NCBI RefSeq assembly: GCF_963678635.1
Contig: NC_087064.1
Coordinates: forward strand, 15,119,802 to 15,183,801
Reading direction: 5' to 3'
Source: Symsagittifera roscoffensis
Lineage: Eukaryota; Xenacoelomorpha; Acoela; Convolutidae
DNA: 64,000 nt
The notes beneath the pieces are model-generated. The model saw only the letters and a list, made by a program, of their open reading frames with translations. It searched no databases and was not told the origin of the DNA. The position numbers were made by a program, and so were the translations under genes. Numbering within the stretch: position 1 is the first letter of the stretch; the number at the start of each line of letters is the position of its first letter. This document shows, one piece after another, positions 19,470-30,370 of this stretch.

Positions 19470-20203
19470 ACTGAAGTACCCTTTTTTTAAAATTGAATGA
19501 ATATTTTTGTGAATTTGTGAATTTGATCATCAAATTTTACGCTCATATGAAGCATTTGAAAATGGAAATTCACGCCAAAAGAATAGATTTTGAGAAAGTA
19601 ATGCCATAACTTTAAAAACAAAAGAACTAAGAAAATCATTGTATCTGTAAAAAGTGAACTTATTAATTAGAGTTCGAAAGCTGCCGGTTTCTAAAAAACT
19701 GATGCGCTCTTTGGCTTTTTTTTTCATTATTCCAAACGTGTCCGATGCAGAATATTCCGAACTAAAAATCATTTAAAGTTGAGCTGAAAACAAGATAAGG
19801 ATCAGATTATGAGCAAGGCCAATCCTGTTCCAATCTACCCTTACAACATTCTGATCTCTATGAGTCTTTTCTTATACCAGTCCTGCTAATTTGGCCTATT
19901 GTAGACAATAAACGCGCGATATGTTTCGTGCTATTAATTCCGCTTAGATTTCATTGCTATTTGGTTTATTTACCATCTTTCTATATGCGAATTATCAGTT
20001 TCTACTTACAAAGCGTGTGGAGGGGAACGATTTTTAAAAAAAATTCTCTGAAAAAGTAAACAAATATAACTTTTTCATTTTTTTTAAATTGCATCATTTT
20101 TTATATAAATGGCAGTCGAACATTTAGGGATTTATCCTGATAGGAACAGTGTTGATATTTTTAGGACTATCCGGCACTCATGACAAGAACACTCATAAGA
20201 ACA

Positions 20204-20246
20204 AGCAAGACTGCTCGTATATCAGGGCGAAGCCTTGAATGTTTCA
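20204..20246 (-). repeat. Short hairpin repeat, copy 5
   Basis: CAAGACTGCTCGTATATCAG then GGCGAAGCCTTGAATG, minus orientation. It lies at the end of a decayed dispersed-repeat copy (about 19,990-20,130). Confidence 0.7.
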
Positions 20247-21671
20247 ACTGAACTTTAATTCCACTAAAAAGTTTTTTGGTTGAATAATTCACGAATTGGC
20301 AAAAAAATGTGTTTTTCCCCAAACTCTATGTATAATACAAAAATTGTATTTAGCGTCTCATATTGATTTAATAAGAATAAGTTGCTGGTCTCAATTCAAT
20401 TTGGAAAGCGTTAATTCGCCGCTGACGCTTGTCATAAGAAAATAGTGATGCATATACGAAAAAACCCATTACAAAACAACCAAAAAAGCATAAAATGAAG
20501 AAAAAAATCTGATAAAAACGTCGCGTATCAATTATCTCAAATTGACCACATTAGCAATTTTCAATTTGACGAAAAATGATGCCAGTTAAAATATCGTTTT
20601 GAGTTTGAGCTCCAGACAACAATGTTCTCCAGATAGCATAAGCAATTACATCAAAGACGCTAAGTCAAAAATGCGAAAAACTCGAATATTTGAAAAAAAA
20701 TCCACGCCAAAAATAAATAAATTTCTTTTTTTTTTAAAGTCGGAATAAAAATCACAATCGATTGAGTAGTTCTTTTAGTTCGGCCTTGTAAATTTACTAT
20801 ATAAAGTAACCAGCGGTGCGTTAACAAATTTTTGAACAATTTCATAAGTGTAAGCAAAATATATTTGCCCAAAGCGGTTTGGTTTGATATTTTGCATTAA
20901 AAATTTCAGCAAAGGTATCTTATGCTTAAACTTCAGACGAAACGCTTATTTCTTAAACTAATCTAATTGTACTGCTATTCTTTTTTTCTATTCTTCTAAT
21001 ATCATAGAGTTCAAGGGATTTATTTTTGTTAGGGATCTCAATTCGGGTGCTTTTTTTATGATGGAGGGACCGAATGATAAAAAAATTTCAACCAATCAAA
21101 ACCGGTAGCGTTCCTAATTGCTGAATGATTTTTGCACTGAGCCGAAATAAAAAAATTGCAGAAATCGATTGTAGCATTTCCAGTTCGCGCAGATAAAACA
21201 ATTTTGTTTTCTTTGTATAAATCGTTATCTTTCAAATTTATTTTTTCCCATAGCGTTTTTGATCAGGGAATGTTAGAAAATTCAATTATCTGCAATCTGC
21301 CTATTTTGTAATCGGCTTGTGCCGAAATGAATGGCCTAGATTTATTTGTTTTCTTTGAGGTTTTTGCTATTTACTTAAGATATTTGAATACTAATTTCTG
21401 ATTGGCTTAAAATAACAGAAATAAAATTCCAATTTTCGATACCTCCATGATGAGGGACGCCACCTCCCATTTCGTTCAAACTCACTGCAGACTTTGACAC
21501 TGGCCTATAAGCATGTGTGTCGATTAACATGTCCGTGCAAAACTCCGCTAATCATGTCCGCTAATCGCTACGCCCTCGCAGAACTTCTGCTGCTTCTTTT
21601 GTCTAACTCTACTGCTTGCTTCATTGATCTTCCTCAAAACATACTCAATTGATCAATTTCTCTCTTCCCAG

Positions 21672-22090
21672 TTTGATGTGCTCACTTTATGTTTTGACGG
21701 TTTCGATCAAAATTTGGTTTGTTTCGACCGTGCTTGATCGAAACAAAGTGCTCGATCGTGCTCCACTCAATTAGGATATGGTTCGACCGTGCTCGAGCGA
21801 AAAAGAGATGTTTTGACCGTGTTCAAACGAATTCGGGTAAGTTTCGATTTTGAAAAAACACGAGTTATCCAAATTTCAACGCAATATTTTGTTTTTCGGA
21901 TAACATCTGATGATGTTCATTTATCAGAATGAAACGATTGGAGTTATTTGAAATTTAAATGTGTGTAGAAATGAACTATTTTTGAGGTAGTTTTTTTCTC
22001 CATCTTTTGAAATACTGGTTTGCAGTTTGAGTCGAAAATGTTGAAAAATATGTTGAACATATTTTTAGTTTTTTATAAAGTGAGCACCTC
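21672..22090. mobile_element. Small TIR element with an internal repeated motif
   Basis: TGCTCACTTTAT (21,677-21,688) is inverted near 22,073-22,085 (ATAAAGTGAGCA). The left half iterates a degenerate 'GTTTCGACCGTGCTCGATCGAAA' motif about four times. It has no coding frame. The ends and target duplication are uncertain. Confidence 0.45.
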
Positions 22091-22959
22091 AATCCGGGTA
22101 GTGCTTGGTTAGTATACGCATTCCTGTTGCGTTACTATAACAATTATATGATCTTCGCTTTGACCCAAACTTCTAAATTGACTCTCTACGGCTTGGTGAC
22201 TTAATCAATCGGCATCTAACCTCGGTTTATAATTTTTCTAATCAGACTGATTAACTAAGTAGCTAGGGATACCGTGTAAACATTTGAGAATCAAAGATCC
22301 GAAAAATCAAAGAGTGTTGCTAAAGCTTTGTTTTAATGGCAAAAAGTAGGGCAAAGTAAGCAATTTAACTAACCACAGAAGCTGGCCAATATATACCTGC
22401 GCAAATTCTGTTCCTTATCATTCTATTCGTAACTATAAATTTCAAAAAGATATCGTGAGCTGATTTGAGTTAAAATTGTCTGTGATCTTAACTAACTTAT
22501 TCAACCCTCCGGTGACTCAAAAGAAATTGGACAAACTTTCAGCTGTAAATCAGATCCTATTGGCTGGAGACTTATTTTAATAGAGAGTGAAGTGAGTTAA
22601 TGACAGAGACAATACACTTCAATCAATTCTTAGAAGGCCAATTTATATATTGGGGCTGCGTCTGCTCGTTTGAGACAGCAGTTTACAATTTTTGATTTTA
22701 AGAAAACAGTGTAGAATAGCCAAAACACAGTTAAAACAATTTTTTCCAAAAAAAACACATTATGATTGTTCACGGCTGTTATTGATATCGTCTTTTTTCT
22801 ATGAGTATTGTCGCACAAAAAATGTGATTGAGCAAGTGTTTTTGTTTTCATTTGATGTAATCCCGGGGTTTTTTCATGCATTTACCAAATGTCGCACTGG
22901 TTTTTTGTCCTTAACCTACTCTTCAGCGCGTCATTGTTGCTGAAATTTGCGGTTGATGG

Positions 22960-23340
22960 TATTTGGTGCCGGAAGTACTTTTTTGGTTTCATACCGCCAG
23001 ACTTTCAAAGAACCATTTATTGTTCCGACTTTCGAAGAAAACGGTATAATTATGCTTGAGCTGGTTTTTTATTCTGTCATTTTTCCACTTCCCAACTAAG
23101 GATATTTCAAATGGTTGATATTTCCAATTTTTTTGATACATCCGAAAGATAATTTTATCCAGAGCTCAAATATATATATAAAATTTTACTTGTGAGCTTT
23201 TTTGTAAAATTTTGGGTCTTGAAAACTGCTTACTTGACCATTTTGTGGCAATTAACTTGCAATAAAATGCGTTCTTTTAACCTACGTATGCGGCAGGTTA
23301 ACGCGCATTCCAAATTAAATTGAGGCAAACCATCTGGTCT
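22960..23340 (+). repeat. Dispersed repeat, copy 3
   Basis: ttgttccgactttcgaagaa, followed by 'aaaacggtataattatgcttgagctgg', matches 2430-2650 and, more weakly, 3575 and 35,555. Confidence 0.5.
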
Positions 23341-25423
23341 TTAATATTAGAATAGACGCGTTATACATCCTCTAGTATTTCACATTAGCCTTTGGGGGAA
23401 TGAATTGAAGACAAATTGGAAAAGACGTAAAATTTTTTCTTTTTTTATTTTTGGTCGGTTTTTCAGGCAAAAAACACCTTTGCTTTTTAATTCAGTTTGT
23501 TTTAACCTTTTTCACAACATTTTGTTTTGAACCGCGAAAAAAGTTGGAAAAAATTTCGTTTTATTTGACCAATGTAGTAACTTATAAACCTGCCTTTGCT
23601 AATTCATTTTAAATTGAAATACATTTTGACAATTATAAAACTCTGACGGCCAATTGATGCTTTACTCAAATCACAGTATTAGGCCAACCAAAAACAGGGT
23701 ATTATCGATTTTTTTAGATTAACAGTTTCACGGTCTTTTTTCGAATTCACAGCTTAAAACAGCAAGCACATTATGTCGCGCATCTACTATTACAGAAAAT
23801 CAAAAATTGATCAAGAAGCTTGGAACGTCATCAAACTTTCAAATGAACTCAGCGGTAGAGTTACACCATGATTCGCAGTTGTCAGTGAAGTTTTGGCTGT
23901 AGCAGATGCGATCTCCACTCAATTTGCCCTTCCAACTAAAGACAATTCGATTCACACGGCGACACGCACACGCAAGCAGATAGAAATAAATATGCCACTC
24001 ATGTGGGAATTTTCGAGATTTTTGAGTATTTCGTAAATTTCATCCGGTATAACAGTGGATCCAATGATCACGAGTGAATCATTTTGTGCGATCATATGTG
24101 AATGCGGCACGTGTGAAAGATCTGATCTTTCTGGTTAGATGATGTTACGTTTAAAATACTCCCAAATGGTTCCATCAGCTATACTCAATATATGTTAGAA
24201 TAACTGGTAAAGCATTAGGTTGCTTCTACGCCTTCTTCTCGAACAAAATCGAAAATCGTACGACCGGTTTTTGCAGGCTGTAATTGATTTAGCAGCAAAC
24301 TGTTGGATTGAAAAAAGACTGTTTTTTTTCGAGCGAGCTGCTCTTCAATCATTCCAAAAATAATTCCTCGGAGTGCTTTTGTCGGTTTATTTTTTGTTAA
24401 CTTAACTGTTTAAAATACCTGAACTCAAAAGCCGTTTCTATAAGTTAACACTGTTTTAACCCAAAATGAAAATAAATTTTTTCTAAGGCGATTTAAATTC
24501 TAAAGGGACTTAACATTTTTTTATCCAAAACGAAAGAAAATTACTTCTAAGAGGATTTAAATGGCAAAATGTTTCTCGCCTTGTTTACCAAGTCCGTCGT
24601 ATGATTTTTGTTTTCTTTTTAGATTAAAATGGTATTAAGTTATAGAATTGAATATTAAATGTAGTTGTTTGAAACAGCTAAGATAACAAAAGGTAGGAGG
24701 TGAAATTTCATGGTGTTAGATTATTCAGAGTTTAAAAGGTAGGAACCTTAAAACTGACTTTTACTTCAAGCTCTTTTTATCCTTTTTTCTTTCCGCGAGC
24801 CCTGAGCACACAAAATTTCATGTGCGACGTCCAATTTTAATTGAACAAACTTTTTAGAAGGTGACTTCAGAGCCAACATGCACTAAATTTGCGCGCCCAA
24901 AGAAGAAACTTTTCTTAATCAAAATCTCCAAAAATTGCTTTTAATCTATTTTTCAAAAACGAACCCCATACCCCCGAGAACCGTAAACCTTTGACCAACA
25001 GTACTAAGGAAGAAAACGTACTCTACCAAAACGAACCGCAATGAGTAATAATTTCTTGAATTTGTGGTTACAATTTTTCTTGCAAAAGCAATAGGTTGGC
25101 TGGAATTAGTGCCATGTTGACTTTTGCCGAACGCGGCGGAATGTTAACGATAGGTTTTTTTCTCCTTGCCCATTTGATTTTGTTCACCACCAGCAGTCTC
25201 GATATAATTTTTTATACCACAAAAAAAGTTCAAAAAAGTTATTTTCGCTGTGCTGAAAACTATAAAATATTTCATTCGTGATTTTTTCCTAGAACTTTCG
25301 AAACAGCTATTTTGGGGGTTAATATCATCAACCCGGGCATGAAAGTTTCACCAAAATTGAGAATAGTTTGCGAATCTCGCTCTGTGCTTAAAACTGAATG
25401 GATAAAGTTTGAACTTAGCATGC

Positions 25424-26029
25424 TTAAAAAGTGTTCGATTGCTCTCGTTGTCTAATTTCTTTGGTTAGGGAGTCAATAATTTTACTCTGCATATCGACTA
25501 TTTTCTTCGTTGCTATAACTTCGTCTTTCAATTGACTAATCAAGCCAAACTGCTGCTGATAAATTTTCATCGAGCCAGTTTGCAGGAACTCGAAATCTTT
25601 CTGCAAGAACTCCATATTTTTGTCATTCTCTATTTTGCTGGGGTCAAATAAAATCGGAACATGAATCATCACGACGCAATCTGTCCACGTGTCGATTAGA
25701 ACTTCGTAGCGTGAACAAACCAGATGGTCTTGAGTGAAGTTTTGCTTCTTGAAAAAAGAAATCGCATCTGTATCAGCTAAAACGGCCAAAGTGTCGTACT
25801 TGTCGCTTTTGGCTTTAACTTCATCGACCAAAAACTGGCCCAATCCATGTTTTCGGTACAGCAAACGGACTGACAAAATTGTTATGTGAAGTATCTTCTC
25901 GCTTTTGATGGCGAAACTTCGTTCGTAAGTGAGTGCCGCTATTAATCGGTTTTCGACGTTGAGCGTGGACATTTTGATTCGGCGAGCACACTCGATGTAA
26001 ACTTTACGGATATGACGCCGCTTAGCAAC
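25424..26029 (-). CDS. Exon 2 of the GNAT gene (26,029 down to 25,424)
   Basis: It encodes the GNAT core and C-terminal coiled coil, 201 codons plus stop, starting VAKRRHIRKVYIECARRIK. Coordinates are given 5' to 3' on the minus strand. Confidence 0.88.
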   Translation of the reverse strand, partial: VAKRRHIRKVYIECARRIKMSTLNVENRLIAALTYERSFAIKSEKILHITILSVRLLYRKHGLGQFLVDEVKAKSDKYDTLAVLADTDAISFFKKQNFTQDHLVCSRYEVLIDTWTDCVVMIHVPILFDPSKIENDKNMEFLQKDFEFLQTGSMKIYQQQFGLISQLKDEVIATKKIVDMQSKIIDSLTKEIRQREQSNTF

Positions 26030-28297
26030 CTGAAAATTAAAAAAATAGTAAGCTAAAGCAGACAAAACTGGACTGTTTTTCAATTTCCCCTTCTTTAAAT
26101 TTCAATAATATAAATTTTGTTGAAAATGATTTACAATGTTTAATGATTTTCAAGTCCTAATTTTCGTGCCGTTGTTTCTCGCTATGCTTATTTTTGAATA
26201 GTTCAGCCCATAACTCATCGACCGAAAATTAGTTTCGCTCTTTCCAAGTATAGACCTCAAGCTAGTGAAAAAAAAAACGTTATTCACTCATTTCGCCCCT
26301 CTCACGTTTCGCCCCTCATAAATTACTGGCACATCGGCGAAATGTGCCTCTAAATTTAAGAGTTTAAGAGGGGCGAATTGTGTGTGGGGCGGAACTTAGG
26401 ACATTAAAAAAAAACTTAAATTTGAATCAGAAAACTAATTCTTAGTGTACATGATAAGCTAGTTTTTTTGAAATCTTGCAAAAATTCTTCATAAGATATT
26501 TTTCATGGGACTATAAGAAACAGAGAGCGATTCATTTTTTATTTACAGAGTTTAAACTAAAGTTTATATGAAATTTTTAGAAAAAAAAAATCCTAGATTA
26601 AATATTTCATTTAAAATAATTCAGAGAATTTTTGGCCCACGCTAATGTTAATGAACACCAATAATTTTAACCAAGAGTTAATGTAATTTAACACTTGGGC
26701 TACCCAACATATAATATCTGTCTTTCTTTCATAAAAACAAAGTTTAACAAGCATAGCCGTTTACTGAGCAAGTAGCACATAATGTTCCGACCACAGTCTT
26801 AGAAAAAGAAAAAAAGTTTTTTTTTCTGCATGGTGTGATAAAAAGGTCTGAACGAAAAGAAAACTTAGGCATATATGAGATTCATAGTAAAAAAGGCCTC
26901 TCGCAAAACATTTTTTGAAGTAAATTGACAAGAAAAACTAAAAAGTTTGTAAAAGAAAAATTGACTAAAATTTTAAAACTTTTTTCTTTTTTGGCAGAAA
27001 TTTCTGGAATTTTTAATCCTTGTTTACAAAATTGCGCTAAAAAACTCCACACTAATTTTATTTGAATGAAACCAAGATTTCACGGCTCATAGTAAGCTTA
27101 AATAAGCTTATTGTAAGCCTAGACGCTAACCTTATTAGCCTGAAATTTGACCGAAAATCAAAAATTTCAGACCGGTTTTTCCGACACTGTGAAAATTTCT
27201 TCAAAGTTTTTTTGATTCGTTCGAATCACAAGTTAAAGTATATATGAACTATTCCGATGATTATTTTGGGGTTCCTGATTTTGCGTGGAGAACGAAAAGA
27301 AAAAAGAAAAAAATTAAAACACACCCGAATACAAAGTTCCTCCCTACTTTTCAAATGGTCGGAACAATAAAATTCTCGGAATCCGCGGTTCAGAGAAAAA
27401 CTGGGTGGTATCAATTCATTCCTTCATTGCCAATAGTTTATATTTTCCGTTGTATTTACTTATGATTGAATTTGTTCAAAAAAGTTTTTTTTATTTTTAT
27501 TTCATTTTTATTTTATTTTTTTTATTTTATTGAAACTTTACCTCGGCTAAGAACATGTCAGCACCCCTCATATACTCCTCTGCGTCCTCATTATCCGAAT
27601 CTTCCGACTCCTCCTCCGACTCTTCTCCTTCGTCCTCCTCGTCCGAGAATACCCCCGAGAACTTACTCGGTCGACAACTCGGACACACGCTTTTTGCCCG
27701 CTCTTCCTCGGATTCCGAGAACGTTCGCTGCACGACTTGGAGAAAGCTCTCGAGTGACGGGCCTTCAATTAACGATGAAGAGTCGGCTGCACTGTTAGTG
27801 CTATCCGTTGCGTTTGTGACGTAACTGTCACCATTATGTAACTCTGTTACATCATTACTGTCTAAACAATTGGGTAATGACGACGAATTCTCTGTCTTGT
27901 CATTTTCAGAATCATCAGTTAAATCGTTTTTGTTTTCTTCGTTTTGGTGTTTTGAATAATTCCTGGAATCAACATCTAGATCTGGCTCGCATTTGTTGAT
28001 TGTACATAGCTGTTCTAGTGCTGTTTCTGCCGATAATAGAACAACAATTGTCCAGGAATGTTTTCCGCAAATTGTAGAATACAGAGCATCAGGTTCGATA
28101 TTTGGTAAACACGAATTGTACAGAGCAACTATAGCATGTAGAAGATCTCGATTTTTAATCAAAGGGTCGATAGAATAATCGTCTGAAAACTTAAGCAATC
28201 TGTGAAAATTGACCAGATAACAATTCGCTTCAAGAGTTTCATTTGATTTCGAAGCAAACTGACGTGTTCCTAAACGCTCAATTGCTGTATAAGCCAT
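25424..28297 (-). CDS. GNAT-type N-acetyltransferase-like protein, two exons, 453 aa
   Basis: Exon 1 (28,297-27,542) starts at ATG and ends GCCGAG|GTAAAG, phase 0. Exon 2 (26,029-25,424) follows the acceptor taattttcag, phase 0, and ends at TAA. The protein has an N-terminal region of about 105 residues (MAYTAIERLGTRQFASKSNE and on), a Ser/Asn/Asp-rich linker, and a strongly acidic tract (FSDEEDEGEESEEESEDSDN, about residues 225-245). A GNAT fold follows, with the acetyl-CoA signature R-K-H-G-L-G at about 311-316 and the motif-B-like DAISFFKKQNF at about 339-349. A predicted coiled coil forms the C-terminus (about 395-453). GNAT enzymes transfer an acetyl group from acetyl-CoA to an amine. 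The acidic tract hints at a nuclear or chromatin role, but the substrate and orthologue are not recognised. Confidence 0.85.
26030..27541 (-). other. Intron of the GNAT gene
   Basis: This 1.5-kb AT-rich intron holds a miniature element (26,286-26,400) and short internal similarities. No exon was seen. Confidence 0.7.
26286..26400. mobile_element. Tiny TIR element with iterated TTCGCCCC motif
   Basis: TTTCGCCCCTC occurs twice on the left (26,291 onward and 26,307 onward), and its inverse (GAGGGGCGAA, GGGGCGGAA) occurs twice on the right. The total is about 115 bp. The two-fold iterated termini resemble, in layout, the MULE-type MITE at 787-1243. Confidence 0.6.
27542..28297 (-). CDS. Exon 1 of the GNAT gene (28,297 down to 27,542)
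   Basis: It runs from ATG to the donor GAG|GTAAAG, 252 codons, with the acidic tract near its end. Several long frames on the other strand here are antisense shadows of the acidic tract. Confidence 0.85.
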
Positions 28298-28642
28298 TGT
28301 TTTTTTTTGCCAGAAAAAATATGTTTTTTTTTTTAGAAAATGGTGTGAGTAATTCTTGTTTTATAGCTCAGCGCATGTTATATAATCTGGATTATGCACG
28401 TGTTTTTCGATCGTTTGAGCAAACGTTTAACCATGTTTTGTTTTCTTGTACATTTTCATTTGAGTTCTGTTTTAACTACATCGATGCTATAAAAGAGCTC
28501 TAGTGGCCATTCGTGAAACGTTTCGGGTGATAAATTAAGAAGTCTCATTTTTGAAAATTTTTCACAAGACTCGGTCTTTTTCATCAGACTCTAAATATCT
28601 AAAATTATCATTAAATTAGACAACTATAGATACAAAATTTTT

Positions 28643-29980
28643 CTAATTTTTTGAGCTGGCGATTTCTTTGAGGAGTTTTGTGTTTTCGCAAACGTGTGCT
28701 TCAATTGCATCCAGTTTCCGATACAAGTGGTCTGATTCAGCCTGACTCCTCAAATCAGTTGATGCCTCGACTCGAGTTGTCTCAATTTTTGCCGTTTTAT
28801 CTTCGGTTGCTAATTCGGAAAAAAAATTAACCCAGACATAGTAAAGATTTGAAACCTAACTTTTTCTTGTTCTTTGTTACTAGTATCTCATGTGCCTTCT
28901 AGAGGTTTTTTTGAAATTTTGAAGACTATTAAGGTCTTGCGTGAGACAAAGTTACAATCAAGAGTCAGCAAAGAACAAACGAAATTTCAGTAGAAACTAA
29001 AATATTCTTTAAAAGCAGTTTTTGGAAAAAAAATCAAAATATCAAAAAAATGTTTAAAACGTGTTTTGTATTTTGAAATTATTTAAATTAATTTCATATG
29101 TTCGTTTTAAGCCTTCGTTATATTCTTAAGCTGTAATAAAATGAAAGTAATCCGAAACTTCAAAATTCTTTGAAAAATTGTCTGAAAATGTACGAAAAAT
29201 CGTTCAGAATTGTGTGGGTTAATTTCGCCCCTGGCGCATCTTCGTTCATGTCACCCATGACTGCACAAGTTATTTCGAAGAGAGTGTCGCTCGTTTTTGA
29301 GATGGTGTTGTGCATTCTGGTTGTACTCGCCCGCATCTCTACCCCCATGTTGGTCAGTTTGTTCACACTTCCCAGGGGGATACTGAGGTCGAATTGGATG
29401 TTGCCCAGATCGTCTTTCTGTTTGCCGTCTATAAAAAATTGCCCGCAGGAATTTTAAACCGCAATGGTAACAATCAGGCTTTAAACTTACTCAAATATTG
29501 CTGCAAAATAAAACTACAGAATTTTCGGTATTTGTATTATGATTTTTTTCTTAATAAATTCAAAATATTAAACAAGATCATGATGAATTTACTCTTGAAG
29601 ATCTTGATGAGCAAAATTGAAAACTTCTGAGTTTTTTTACACTAGGAAATTATAAACACAGAAATTTGAATGCATTATTGGTGCAATTGAAATCTAAAAA
29701 CGAAACACTGATTTCAAAAAATTATAACCTAAACCACTTTTTATCAGAAGAAAGCTTAAAACAATCAATAACGACCTTGATATTTTCGAATTGTAGTCTC
29801 AACTGTCTCAATGACATGATTCAGAGTGAAACTATTTGTCCGCAAGAGGGCGATCTCTTTCCTCAAATCACGAACACAGTCGTCCACTTGAGTCAATTTC
29901 TCCACCAAATCAGATGTCGATATTTTGTTCGTATAATCTTCAGGCACTGAAGTTTCCGTTGAGCTCTTAGAATCTGTCAT
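28643..29980 (-). CDS. Small coiled-coil protein, three exons, 181 aa, unidentified
   Basis: Exon 1 is 29,980-29,776 (ATG to ATCAAG|GTCGTT, phase 1). Exon 2 is 29,428-29,255 (acceptor ttttttatag, donor ATGG|GTGACA, phase 1). Exon 3 is 28,809-28,643 (acceptor ccgaattag, stop TAG). Phases match at both junctions. Exon 1 reads MTDSKSSTETSVPEDYTNK, then a heptad-rich LVEKLTQVDDCVRDLRKEIA. Exon 2 contains FDLSIPLGSVNKLTNMGVEM. Exon 3 ends with a second coiled coil (LYRKLDAIEAHVCENTKLLK). The layout is helix, then a short linker with possible strands, then helix, which suggests an adaptor or complex subunit. No family is recognised. If intron 2 is retained, exon 2 reads on to a TGA at about 29,160. 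It shares its strand with the GNAT gene, about 350 bp upstream of that gene's start. Confidence 0.65.
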
Positions 29981-30023
29981 GTTCGAAAAACTGTTTCAAA
30001 CTAAATTGTTTGAAAGTAAAATC
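29981..30023. promoter_or_regulatory. Divergent intergenic spacer with a palindrome
   Basis: Only 43 bp separate the ATG of the coiled-coil gene (minus) from the ATG of the candidate plus-strand gene. The spacer contains TTTCAAAC-taaatt-GTTTGAAA (29,994-30,015), a perfect 8-bp inverted repeat with a 6-bp spacer. That is a plausible shared regulatory site if both genes are real. Confidence 0.3.
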
Positions 30024-30200
30024 ATGAAAACTTTTGGGATATTTGAACGCCCGAAACTTTATGTATACTTGGTAGAAGAGCGAGTAAGTTTTGTAGAAGT
30101 TAAGTTTTCTAGATAAACGGGTTTTAGAGCACGGTGAACGTGTATGAAGAAAAATTTACACGTGAAAACAGACCCATTTGTCCCTTTCCAATTTCTAAAG
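30024..30200 (+). CDS. Possible small plus-strand gene, 5' exons only
   Basis: Exon 1 (30,024-30,083) reads MKTFGIFERPKLYVYLVEER to a perfect donor CGA|GTAAGT. A 44-bp intron ends gggttttag. Exon 2 (30,128-30,200) reads STVNVYEEKFTRENRPICPF, then PISK, with a donor AAAG|GTATAT. The continuation is unclear. Splicing to the acceptor at 30,284 gives DFKA and a stop, while another frame there (TLKPDPKAATEGKNFIVVRP to 30,370) is open but out of phase. No family is recognised. It could be a small gene, a decayed gene, or chance. Confidence 0.35.
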
Positions 30201-30370
30201 GTATATCTGGGTTTGAAATAGAACCAATAGCACTAAACTCTAAATGCTTGCAGGCAAAAATTGTACATGCCTTCTTCTAATTTCAGACTTTAAAGCCTGA
30301 TCCAAAAGCGGCAACTGAAGGAAAGAATTTTATTGTCGTCCGTCCAGTCTTTATGCCGAAAGTCAAATAA

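Larger units (their letters stand above)
19221..25423. other. Intergenic region, repeats only
   Basis: It contains a decayed dispersed repeat with hairpin repeat copy 5 (about 19,990-20,250), a small TIR element (21,672-22,090) and a dispersed repeat copy (22,960-23,340). No gene is supported. Short open frames here lack splice partners. Confidence 0.6.

Noticed and set aside
22692-22943. Overlapping 83-codon frames on both strands
   Set aside because: Composition is Phe/Lys-rich as expected for AT-rich DNA, with no splice context.
23740-24300. Scattered protein-like pieces on the minus strand
   Set aside because: Several stops in every frame and no recognised family; at most a decayed gene.
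25096-25281. 61-codon hydrophobic frame
   Set aside because: No upstream signal or motif; probably chance.
27555-27824. Ser-rich frames on the plus strand over the GNAT gene
   Set aside because: They are antisense images of the acidic Glu/Asp/Ser tract of exon 1.
30285-30370. Terminal exon TLKPDPKAATEGKNFIVVRP and on
   Set aside because: The acceptor is good, but the phase disagrees with exon 2 of the candidate gene, and joining would need a stop to be ignored.
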